Source: AWTP1-13 sp963840075 (GTDB lineage: Bacteria > Pseudomonadota > Alphaproteobacteria > Rhizobiales > Hyphomicrobiaceae). From it: a DNA stretch of 64,000 bases. The stretch covers positions 93,855 through 157,854 of the forward strand of contig CAWIXS010000012.1 of the NCBI GenBank assembly GCA_963840075.1. The letters are read 5' to 3'. The notes under the pieces were generated by a model. That model was not told where the DNA came from. It saw nothing but the letters and a program-made list of their open reading frames with translations, and did no database searches. The position numbers and the translations under genes were made by a program. Below, one piece after another: positions 35,401 to 41,588 of the stretch. The stretch's first letter is position 1. The number at the start of each line of letters is the position of its first letter.

Positions 35401-36383
35401 CCAACGCGCCCGGCGCCACCCGTGGCCAAAGGGGCGGCGTCCACGTTGTCGTCGGCCAGCCCTTCGTGCTGTTCCTCGACCTGCCGCTGCTGCGCGGCGA
35501 CGAGCCGCCCGCCGCCGGCTATGTTGCCGCCGCCCAGAACCCCTGGCCGGGCCCGATCGCCTTCTACCGCTCGCCGGAGACCTCGGGCTTCCAGCTCGAG
35601 GCCCTGGCGCTCGCTTGCGCCGTCACCGGCGTCACGCTCGATCCTCTGCCGCCCGGCGCCACCTCGCGTCTCGATCGCGCGACCAGCATCCGCGTCGAGC
35701 TCGACAGCGGCGCGCTCGCCTCCGTCACCTGGCTCGCCCTGCTCGGCGGCGCCAACCTCGCCGCCGTCCGCAACGAGGATGGCGCATGGGAGGTGCTGCA
35801 GTTCCTCTCCGCCGTCCTCACCGCGCCAGCCACCTACACCCTCACGGGCTTCCTGCGCGGCCAGGCCGGCACCGAGCACGCCATGCGCGCGCCGCTTGCC
35901 GCGGGCGCCCGCTTCGTCCTTCTCGACGGCGCACTCGCGCGCGTCGACCTCACTGAGGACGAGATCGGTCTCGCCTTCAATTGGAGATGCGGCCCCGCCA
36001 GCCGCGACCTCGGCTCGCCCAACTACGTCGAGATCGCCCACGCCTTCGTCGGCGAAGGCCTGAAGCCGCTGAGCCCCGCGCACATCCGCGGCACTCGCTC
36101 CGGCGGGGATCTCGAGGTCACCTGGGTCAGCCGCACCCGCATCGGCGGCGACAGCTGGGACGCCATCGACGTACCGCTCGGCGAGGCTCAGGAGCGCTAC
36201 GAGATCGACATCCTCGACGGCTCCAGCGTGAAGCGCACCCTCACCTCCACGTCGCCCAGCGCCCTCTACACCGCCGCCGAACAGACCGCCGACTTCGGCT
36301 CACCCCAGCCCTCCGCCTCGCTCCGCATCTTCCAGTTGAGCGCCACCCGCGGCCGCGGCACCCCGCGCGATGCAACAATCTGA
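32433..36383 (+). CDS. GTA host-specificity/tail fibre-hub protein with TIM-barrel domain (gp15-like)
   Basis: 1316-residue protein at the tail tip, the largest gene of the cluster. An N-terminal Gly/Ala-rich segment (GAAIGSQVGAIAGSFIDQAL) is followed by the tail-hub start GAPIPRLYGRARIGGQIVWA; a glycosidase-like TIM barrel spans roughly residues 430-740 (VDALVIGTEMRGLTTVR, TYAADWSEYFGHH, IDAVGIDIYWPL, WLMELGCPAVDRG); a phage-tail domain with ALADLPLTLDAEQAAEIAEV follows, and a C-terminal beta-rich region. One uninterrupted frame. In Rhodobacter the homologue is needed for host recognition or entry. Confidence 0.94.
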   Translation: MATLALAVAGAAVGSALLPAGVTVLGATLTGAAIGSQVGAIAGSFIDQALFGAAGQSRALNGPRLTELRITGSSEGAPIPRLYGRARIGGQIVWATDFEEEAVTGSQAGGGKGGMLGSQSKTTEYRYYASFAVALAEGEIAGIGRVWADGAELDLSTATYRLHTGGETQAPDSLIEAREGAGNAPAYRGVAYVVFERLALAPFGNRIPQLSFEVHRAVDTFEAGVRAVTLIPGAGEFVYAQEPVTRKLGAATNVSENIHTRQGGSDWTVALDQLESTLPNVGSINLIVGWFGTDLRAGLCQIRPGVDSADKITEPLTWSVAGLSRAQAHLVSQVEGRAAYGGTPSDETVVAAIQDLKARGFSVALTPFLFMDIPAGNTLTDPYTGATGQSAYPWRGRITVTPAPGQQGTPDKTAAAATQLAAFVGTADVADFAIDEESVTYSGPAEWSWRRFVLHYAHLAEAAGGVDALVIGTEMRGLTTVRDSASTYPFVAALADLAADVKSVVGSATKVTYAADWSEYFGHHPGDGSGDVHFHLDPLWSSADIDAVGIDIYWPLADWRDGNAHADRLAGARSIYDLDYLRGNIVAGEGYDWHYASPADRGTQTRTPITDGAGRPWVFRFKDLRSWWLEQHFDRPGGVEASTPTAWVPQSKPFWLMELGCPAVDRGANQPNVFVDPKSSESHLPYFSHGKRDDFMQRRYLQAFHEGLDPGHPSYIAGANPLSSVYGGRMIDLGRMHVYAWDARPYPAFPADTEAWGDGPNWRLGHWITGRIASAPLGPTVLAVLADHGFTAHDTGALEGLLGGLVVDRVLSARETLQPLELAFFFDARESGARIVFAHRGAAEPAAELTPDDLVETRPEAPLSTLTRAQETDLPASAKITYIAAGGDYPSAVEEARRLAGRSGRVALADLPLTLDAEQAAEIAEVWLFEAWAARERAQLSLPPSRLALEPGDVVALTAGGRSRLLRITGIGDHGVRDIEALGIDPDVYANAPGATRGQRGGVHVVVGQPFVLFLDLPLLRGDEPPAAGYVAAAQNPWPGPIAFYRSPETSGFQLEALALACAVTGVTLDPLPPGATSRLDRATSIRVELDSGALASVTWLALLGGANLAAVRNEDGAWEVLQFLSAVLTAPATYTLTGFLRGQAGTEHAMRAPLAAGARFVLLDGALARVDLTEDEIGLAFNWRCGPASRDLGSPNYVEIAHAFVGEGLKPLSPAHIRGTRSGGDLEVTWVSRTRIGGDSWDAIDVPLGEAQERYEIDILDGSSVKRTLTSTSPSALYTAAEQTADFGSPQPSASLRIFQLSATRGRGTPRDATI

Positions 36384-36388
36384 CCATG

Positions 36389-36479
36389 ATCCGTGAAATC
36401 GTGAAGTCGTGAAATTCGATTTCACGATTTGGCGACTTCACGACTTCACGAATTCTCGACCACTCACCACTCACCTCAC
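36389..36479. repeat. heptad/octad arrays, gp15-lysin gap
   Basis: Left CGTGAAATCGTGAAGTCGTG (from 36391) and right CACGATTTGGCGACTTCACG then ACTTCACG, a different repeat flavour, followed by CACTCACCACTCACCTCAC abutting ATG 36480. It starts 8 nt after the gp15 stop. Confidence 0.85.
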
Positions 36480-37868
36480 ATGACCCAACCCCGCTGGCTC
36501 GAGCTGGCCTGGGACGATCTCGGCGTGGCCGAGACGCCGGGCCCCAACCACAACGCGCGCGTCGTCCGCTACTACGCCGACGTTGGCCACCCGCAGGTGA
36601 CGAGCGACGAGACTGCGTGGTGCGCCGCCTTCCTCGGCTCCTGCCTGGAGCGCGCCGGCATCCAAAGCACCCGCTCGCTCATGGCGCGCTCGTATCTCGG
36701 CTGGGGCGAGCCCATCGGCGCGTTCCGCTGCGGCGCCGTCGCCGTGCTCAGCCGCACCGCCGATCCCGCGCTCGGCCACGTCGGCTTCCTCGTGGGTGCG
36801 ACCGCAGAGGCCGTCATCCTGCTCGGCGGCAACCAGGCCGACCGCGTATGCGTCGAGGCCTTCCCGCGCTCGCGCCTCCTCGGCCTGCGCTGGCCCCCTG
36901 ACGTACCGGTCATCCCGGAAGCCGAGGCCGCGGCCGCAGGCCGGCGCCGCGGCTATCCGGGACCTCGCACCGAAAGCGACGCCCTCTTCGACCGCGCGCT
37001 GGCGCACGTCCTCGAGCTGGAAGGCGGCTATGCCGAGTATCGCCACGATCCCGGCGGCCCCACCAACTTCGGCATCACGCTTGCCACCTACGCCCGCGAC
37101 AAGGGCCTCGTGCCGACGGCCGAAAGCCTCGGCCAGCTCCGAGCGGAGCTTAAAGCGATCCCGCAAGTCACCGTGCGCCGCATCTACCGCGAGCGCTACT
37201 GGCTGGCGACATCGTGCCCCGATTTGCCCGCACCGCTCGCGCTCTTCCACTTCGACGCCGCCGTCAACCACGGCCCCGCCGGGGCGGCGCGCATGCTGCA
37301 GGAAGCGGTCGGCGCCGCCGTCGACGGCGAGGTCGGCCCGGAGACGCTCGCCAAGGCCGCCTCCCTGCCGGTGGCCGCCGCGCTCGCCCGATACGCCGAC
37401 ATCCGCCGCAGGCAGTACCGCTCTCTCCGCGCCTTCTGGCGGTTCGGCAGAGGCTGGCTCGCCCGCGTCGAGCGCACGCTGGCCGCCGCCAATGACCTCG
37501 CCGCCCTGCCAGCGCCCGCCCGTTCCCCCCAGCCACTGGAGAAAGACCCCATGACCCATGCAACCGAGACACCTGGCGCCGAGACACCTGCCGCCACCGA
37601 GACACCTGCCGAGGTCCCCGCCACGAAATGGTGGGGCCACTCGATGACGATGTGGGGCGTTGCGATCACCGCCCTCTCCACCGTGCTTCCCACCGTCGGC
37701 CCGCTCATCGGGCTCGACATCACGCCCGAGGTGGTGCGCCAGCTGGGGGATCAGGTGCTCCTCACGGTCCAGTCGGTCGGTGGACTTGCCGGCACAATCT
37801 TGACGGTTTACGGCCGCATGCGCGCCACAACCACGCTGGAGCGACGTCAGATCAAGCTGACGATGTGA
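36480..37868 (+). CDS. three-part lysin: CHAP-like amidase + GH108 muramidase + holin-like membrane domain
   Basis: 462 residues. Residues 1-140 match the TIGR02594/CHAP-like family: DETAWCAAFLGSCLERAG with a catalytic Cys and LGHVGFLVG with the His. Residues 143-161 are encoded by a GTCATCCCGGAA palindrome acting as linker. From about 165, VLELEGGYAEYRHDPGGPTN then FGIT is the GH108 lysozyme motif with catalytic Glu, followed by the putative peptidoglycan-binding part (FDAAVNHGPAGAARMLQEAV). The last 105 residues hold two hydrophobic segments (MWGVAITALSTVLPTVGPLI, LLTVQSVGGLAGTILTVYG), holin-like. Release of particles from the cell is the likely role. Confidence 0.85.
   Translation: MTQPRWLELAWDDLGVAETPGPNHNARVVRYYADVGHPQVTSDETAWCAAFLGSCLERAGIQSTRSLMARSYLGWGEPIGAFRCGAVAVLSRTADPALGHVGFLVGATAEAVILLGGNQADRVCVEAFPRSRLLGLRWPPDVPVIPEAEAAAAGRRRGYPGPRTESDALFDRALAHVLELEGGYAEYRHDPGGPTNFGITLATYARDKGLVPTAESLGQLRAELKAIPQVTVRRIYRERYWLATSCPDLPAPLALFHFDAAVNHGPAGAARMLQEAVGAAVDGEVGPETLAKAASLPVAAALARYADIRRRQYRSLRAFWRFGRGWLARVERTLAAANDLAALPAPARSPQPLEKDPMTHATETPGAETPAATETPAEVPATKWWGHSMTMWGVAITALSTVLPTVGPLIGLDITPEVVRQLGDQVLLTVQSVGGLAGTILTVYGRMRATTTLERRQIKLTM
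36909..36964. repeat. GTCATCCCGGAA palindrome as a protein linker
   Basis: GTCATCCCGGAAGCCGAGGC ... CCGCGGCTATCCGGGACC, read in frame as an Ala/Arg-rich linker (VIPEAEAAAAGRRRGYPGP) between the amidase and muramidase domains. Confidence 0.8.
37551..37868 (+). CDS. possible separate holin-like product from an internal start
   Basis: ATG 37551 lies in the lysin frame with GGAG at 37538-37541 (9-nt spacing), a better ribosome site than that of the full gene. Initiation here would give a 105-residue protein: a Thr/Glu/Pro-rich stretch (TETPGAETPAATETPAEVPA), then two hydrophobic segments and a basic end (ERRQIKLTM), the make-up of a small holin. Inference from sequence only; the fused form may also be made. 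Confidence 0.4.
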   Translation: MTHATETPGAETPAATETPAEVPATKWWGHSMTMWGVAITALSTVLPTVGPLIGLDITPEVVRQLGDQVLLTVQSVGGLAGTILTVYGRMRATTTLERRQIKLTM

Positions 37869-37994
37869 GCGCCTGCGACGCTAGCCGACGCAACCCGTCC
37901 CCCTGTATAGTCAGCCTGGGGTCGGACCGCGCGTGCCTGCCCGGAGCAGGCCGGCGCCCGACCCCTTGTGCTGCGCCAATTGCGGGGGAGAGCC

Positions 37995-38666
37995 GTGCGG
38001 GTTCTGATTGTCGAGGACGATAGCGATCTCAATCGTCAGCTGGTCTCGGCCATGACCGACGCCGGCTATGCCGTCGACTCCGCCTTCGACGGCGAGGAAG
38101 GCCACTTCCTCGGCGAGACCGAGCCCTACGACATGGTCATCCTCGACATCGGCCTGCCGAAGATGGACGGCATCCGCGTGCTGGAGCAGTGGCGCCAGGC
38201 CGACCGCAAGATGCCGGTGATCATCCTCACCGCCCGCGACCGCTGGAGCGACAAGGTGGCGGGCATGGATGCCGGCGCCGACGACTACGTCTCCAAGCCG
38301 TTTCACATGCAGGAGCTGCTCGCGCGCGTGCGCGCGCAGATGCGTCGCGCCTCGGGGCACGCGAGGAGCGACATCGAGTGCGGTCCGCTGCGCCTCGACA
38401 CCAAGACCGCGCGCGTCACCCTCAACGGCCAGCCCATCAAGCTCACGTCGCACGAGTACCGGCTGCTCGCCTACCTCTTGCATCACAACGAGCGCGTGGT
38501 GTCGCGCACCGAGCTGGTCGAGCACCTCTACGAGCAGGACTTCGACCGCGATTCCAACACCATCGAGGTATTCATCGGCCGCCTGCGCAAGAAGATCCCT
38601 CCCGACATGATCAAGACCATCCGCGGGCTCGGCTACCGCCTCTCGCAGGCCGGCGATGAAGGCTAA
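37995..38666 (+). CDS. OmpR/PhoP-family response regulator
   Basis: 223 residues. Receiver domain with acidic pocket EDDSD, phospho-acceptor Asp in MVILDIGLPKMDG, Thr in ILTARD and Lys in VSKPF; then a winged-helix DNA-binding domain (SHEYRLLAYLLHHNERVVSR, SNTIEVFIGRLRKKI). GTG 37995 is chosen because GGGGGAG lies just before it. It overlaps the sensor gene by 11 nt. PhoP-like in appearance; signal unknown. Being next to the GTA cluster may be chance. Confidence 0.93.
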   Translation: MRVLIVEDDSDLNRQLVSAMTDAGYAVDSAFDGEEGHFLGETEPYDMVILDIGLPKMDGIRVLEQWRQADRKMPVIILTARDRWSDKVAGMDAGADDYVSKPFHMQELLARVRAQMRRASGHARSDIECGPLRLDTKTARVTLNGQPIKLTSHEYRLLAYLLHHNERVVSRTELVEHLYEQDFDRDSNTIEVFIGRLRKKIPPDMIKTIRGLGYRLSQAGDEG

Positions 38667-40071
38667 CTCGCTTGCGCTTCGGCTGTTCGTTACCGCCGCC
38701 GCCTGGGTTCTGGTGGTCCTGCCGATCGCGGGCTGGATCATCTACACGAACCATCGCATCCAGGTGGAGGAGACCTTCGACGAGCAGATCTATCGCTTTC
38801 TGCCCACCGTCATCGACATTTCCGTGGAGAAGGGTGCACGTGGACCCGTCCCGCCTTCCGACCAGGGCAGGTCGTTTCGCAGGTCCAGCACATACGCGGC
38901 TTGGGAGTTGTTGTGGCAGTTCAAGCCGTTGGATGGCAAGCCGCTGGATGGCAAACCGGCTGAGACCATGCGCGCGCGTCCGCTTGCCGGCAAAGACCTG
39001 CCGCTGCCGCACGAGCACGGCATAGAGCCGGAGGAGGATGAGACCTTCTGGGCGGACATGCCGGGCCCCGACGGGCAGATCATGCGCGTGCGAGAGCAAA
39101 TCCATCAGTTCGGCGTGGGCGCGGAGGCGCAGCGCTATTCCGTTGCCGTCGCTGGCCGGCTGGACGACCTGAAAAAGAGCGTCGCCGACTTCCGTTCCAA
39201 TCTCATCTATGCCCTTGCTCTCGCCGGCGTGGGGCTCCTCGCGGCCACGCTGTTCCAGGTTCGCTTCGGCCTCTTCCCGCTCACGCGCATGGAGCGGGCC
39301 TTGGCCGACATCCGCTCGGGCAAGGCGACCAGGCTCGAGGGCGATCTGCCGCTCGAGATCAAGCCGCTGCAGCACGAGATCAATGCGCTTCTCAAATCCA
39401 ACCAGGAGATCGTGGAGCGCGCCCGCACGCATGTCGGCAATCTCGCGCACGCGCTCAAGACGCCGCTCGCAGTCCTCATCAACGAGGCGCGCATGGACCC
39501 CTCCCCGCTCGCCCAGAAGGTCGGCGAGCAGGCCGACACCATGACCTCCCAGGTCAATCTCTATCTCGATCGCGCCCGCATGGCGGCTCGCATCGGCGTC
39601 ATCGGCCGCGTCACCGAGGTTGGGCCCGTGGCGGAGTCCCTCGTGCGCGCGCTGGACCGGCTCTACCGCGATAAGGAGCTTGCCTACTCTCTCGACTGCC
39701 CGGACGACGTGCGCTTCCAGGGCGAGCGGCAGGATCTGGAGGAGATGCTGGGCAACCTCCTCGACAACGCCTCGAAATGGGCGCGCTCCAGAGTGAGCGT
39801 GGTGGCGGCTGCGAAATCGGCGGACCAGGGCAACGGCAGCGGTCCGAGCTGGCTGGAGATTCGCGTCGAGGACGATGGACCGGGCCTCGCGTCCGAGGAG
39901 CTGACCGAGCCGATCATGCGCGGCCGGCGCCTCGACGAGACCAAGCCGGGCTCGGGCCTCGGCCATTCCATCGTCTCCGACCTGGCATACAGCTACAATG
40001 GCAGGTTCGAGCTCGCCCGCGCCGACGCCGGCGGGCTCAGCGCCCGGCTCACACTCCCCCTCGCCACCTGA
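38656..40071 (+). CDS. sensor histidine kinase (PhoQ-like layout)
   Basis: 471-residue inner-membrane kinase. Membrane helix at residues 7-30, a periplasmic domain of about 150 residues with a small duplication (KPLDGKPLDGKPAE), a second helix (LIYALALAGVGLLAATLFQV), HAMP, H-box NLAHALKTPLAVL, N-box LGNLLDNASKWA and G-boxes VEDDGPGL and GSGLGHSI. All catalytic blocks look intact. Translationally coupled to the regulator by overlap. Confidence 0.93.
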   Translation: MKANSLALRLFVTAAAWVLVVLPIAGWIIYTNHRIQVEETFDEQIYRFLPTVIDISVEKGARGPVPPSDQGRSFRRSSTYAAWELLWQFKPLDGKPLDGKPAETMRARPLAGKDLPLPHEHGIEPEEDETFWADMPGPDGQIMRVREQIHQFGVGAEAQRYSVAVAGRLDDLKKSVADFRSNLIYALALAGVGLLAATLFQVRFGLFPLTRMERALADIRSGKATRLEGDLPLEIKPLQHEINALLKSNQEIVERARTHVGNLAHALKTPLAVLINEARMDPSPLAQKVGEQADTMTSQVNLYLDRARMAARIGVIGRVTEVGPVAESLVRALDRLYRDKELAYSLDCPDDVRFQGERQDLEEMLGNLLDNASKWARSRVSVVAAAKSADQGNGSGPSWLEIRVEDDGPGLASEELTEPIMRGRRLDETKPGSGLGHSIVSDLAYSYNGRFELARADAGGLSARLTLPLAT

Positions 40072-40089
40072 CCGGCCCGCCCGTCGCGG

Positions 40090-40170
40090 CCCGCCCAAGG
40101 CTTGGGCCAAGGCACTCCGGCCAAGGTTCTGGCCAAGGTTCTGGCCAAGCTCTGGCCAAGGCTCTGGAAT
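40090..40170. repeat. direct repeats GGCCAAGGTTCT after the kinase gene
   Basis: Six or so imperfect 11-12-nt units (CCAAGGCTTGGGCCAAGGCA, GGCCAAGGTTCTGGCCAAGG, TTCTGGCCAAGCTCTGGCCA) starting 20 nt after the kinase stop. Non-coding and tandem. Confidence 0.8.
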
Positions 40171-40270
40171 AGGCCGCACTTTCGCCCGAATCGGGGGAAT
40201 TATCCCAAAGCTTGCGGGCTGCGGGGGCGTTGTGGCACTGAACGCCCCCCAGAGGGGAGTGCTCAATCCG

Positions 40271-40747
40271 ATGACAAGAACCCTGCTTACGGTGGCGACG
40301 GCCCTCGGCGTCGCGCTCGTCGCGTCGTTCGGTCTCACCTCGTGCGCGAACAAGGAGGAGGAGGGGACCGCGGCAGGCGCGGTCGTCGGCGGCATCATCG
40401 GCCATCAGTTCGGCAAGGGCAGTGGCAAGGTGGCGGCGACCATCGCTGGCGCGGTTATCGGCGGCATCGTCGGCAACGCGATCGGCAAGGACCTCGACGA
40501 CCGCGACCGCGAGCTTGCCCGGCAGGCCGAGTACGACGCCTGGGAGCGGAGCCCAGCCGGCAAGCCCGTGCGCTGGCGCAATCCCAACGGGAACCATCGC
40601 GGTGAGGTTGTGCCCGAGGCCTACTACGAGCGCTCCGGGTCCCGCTGCCGCGACTTCATCCACACGGTGTGGATCGACGGCCGCAGGCAGCAGATGCGCG
40701 GCACCGCCTGCCGCAACCCCGACGGCACCTGGACCCAGGTCAGCTGA
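40271..40747 (+). CDS. glycine-zipper outer-membrane-type lipoprotein
   Basis: 158 residues. Lipoprotein signal peptide with lipobox LTSC at about residues 22-25, then a glycine-zipper 2TM segment (GAVVGGIIGHQFGKGSGKVA, GAVIGGIVGNAIGKDLDDRD) like SlyB/RickA 17-kDa antigen proteins. The C-terminal domain (SRCRDFIHTVWIDGRRQQMR, GTACRNPDGTW) is typical of surface antigen 17-kDa-like lipoproteins. Role in envelope structure is inferred. A clear terminator follows. Confidence 0.88.
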   Translation: MTRTLLTVATALGVALVASFGLTSCANKEEEGTAAGAVVGGIIGHQFGKGSGKVAATIAGAVIGGIVGNAIGKDLDDRDRELARQAEYDAWERSPAGKPVRWRNPNGNHRGEVVPEAYYERSGSRCRDFIHTVWIDGRRQQMRGTACRNPDGTWTQVS

Positions 40748-40795
40748 CGTTTTCTTTTCTCTCGACTGCTCTCGACGCGACTGCTGCAATCGCAA

Positions 40796-40827
40796 GAGCC
40801 CCGGCCCAGCGCCGGGGTTCTTTTCTT
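40796..40827 (+). terminator. rho-independent terminator
   Basis: GAGCCCCGGC, loop CCAG, GCCGGGGTTC followed by TTTTCTTT. Best classical terminator in the window, 48 nt after the lipoprotein stop. Confidence 0.88.
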
Positions 40828-40829
40828 TG

Positions 40830-41056
40830 CGGCGGATCGTGGCGGCCGCGCCCTCGCGTGACCAGCCAAGAGTCCGTATGTGGTCGAGGCACGATCAACG
40901 TCTTTTGATGGCTGCCCGATTGATGACCAATTGGCGGCTGCAGACATCCCGACGACACACAGGGGCGCAGCACCGTGATCGGCGTCCCTGGGACACCCGT
41001 ATCCATCGTGGGCGGGCGCGGCATGCCGCAGGGACACGGCAGCGAGGCGAGACGAG
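40830..41056. other. gap before the oxidoreductase remnant
   Basis: No gene I can support. The last 70 nt (GGCGGGCGCGGCATGCCGCA) read GGRGMPQGHGSEARR in one frame, possibly more debris. Confidence 0.35.
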
Positions 41057-41435
41057 GTGACCAACCTGAAGGTGAACGGCCAGCTCCGTGCCGTCGCGGC
41101 CGATGCGGAGAAGCCGCTGCTGTGGGTGCTGCCCGAGGACCTGGGCCTCACCGGCACCAAGTTCGGCTGCAGCGTCGGCGCCTGCGCGGTGCATATCGAC
41201 GGCGGCGGCGGTCGTGCAGATGAGCTTCCCCGACTATCCCCTTCTGACGCTGGCGGAGACGCCGCCGCGCATCGAGGTGCACTTCGTGGAAGGCGGCGGG
41301 GCCTGGGGCGGGCTCGGCGAGCCCGGTCTGCCGCCGGTGGCCCTGGCCCTGGCGAACGCCATCTTCGCCGCCACCGGCCACCGTCTGCGCACCCTGCCGC
41401 TCGCCTTCGCGGCGCGAAAGCTTGCCGCAGGATGA
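41057..41435 (+). pseudogene. chimeric remnant: iorA-like [2Fe-2S] start joined to iorB-like end
   Basis: From GTG 41057 the product reads NLKVNGQLRAVAADAEKPLL, WVLPEDLGLTGTKFGCSVGA, CAVHIDGG: the N-terminus of a xanthine-dehydrogenase-family iron-sulfur subunit with its first Cys ligands. At about 41208 it switches, with a frame change, to MSFPDYPLLTLAETPPRIEV, GGAWGGLGEPGLPPVALALA and HRLRTLPL, the extreme C-terminus of the molybdopterin subunit. The roughly 2.5 kb in between is missing, so a deletion joined the two ends of an iorAB-type operon. Non-functional. Confidence 0.75.
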
Positions 41436-41511
41436 GCATCGGTCGGCGCATGTCGGTAGCATGTCGACAAGGGGCCGCCTTGCCACGCCGCGGTCCGGGC
41501 CCTATTGCGGT

Positions 41512-41538
41512 GGGGTCAGACCCTCTGGGTCTGACCCC
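41512..41538. repeat. 27-bp GGGGTCAGACCC palindrome before ccmI
   Basis: GGGGTCAGACCC-TCT-GGGTCTGACCCC, outside the GTA region, in the leader of the cytochrome c maturation operon. Confidence 0.85.
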
Positions 41539-41588
41539 GTAGCGCCACCGGAGGGAATGCCCGCAACGCCCGGAACGATCGGCACGCC

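Noticed and set aside
32415..36083. A 1222-codon minus-strand frame antisense to gp15
   Set aside because: Composition (Gly, Ala, Val, Glu runs) is that of the complement of a GC-rich gene; gp15 is clearly real.
17645..37994. Integrated prophage with attachment sites
   Set aside because: No integrase, repressor or replication genes, and no direct repeats flanking the cluster; tRNA-Arg is 14 kb away.
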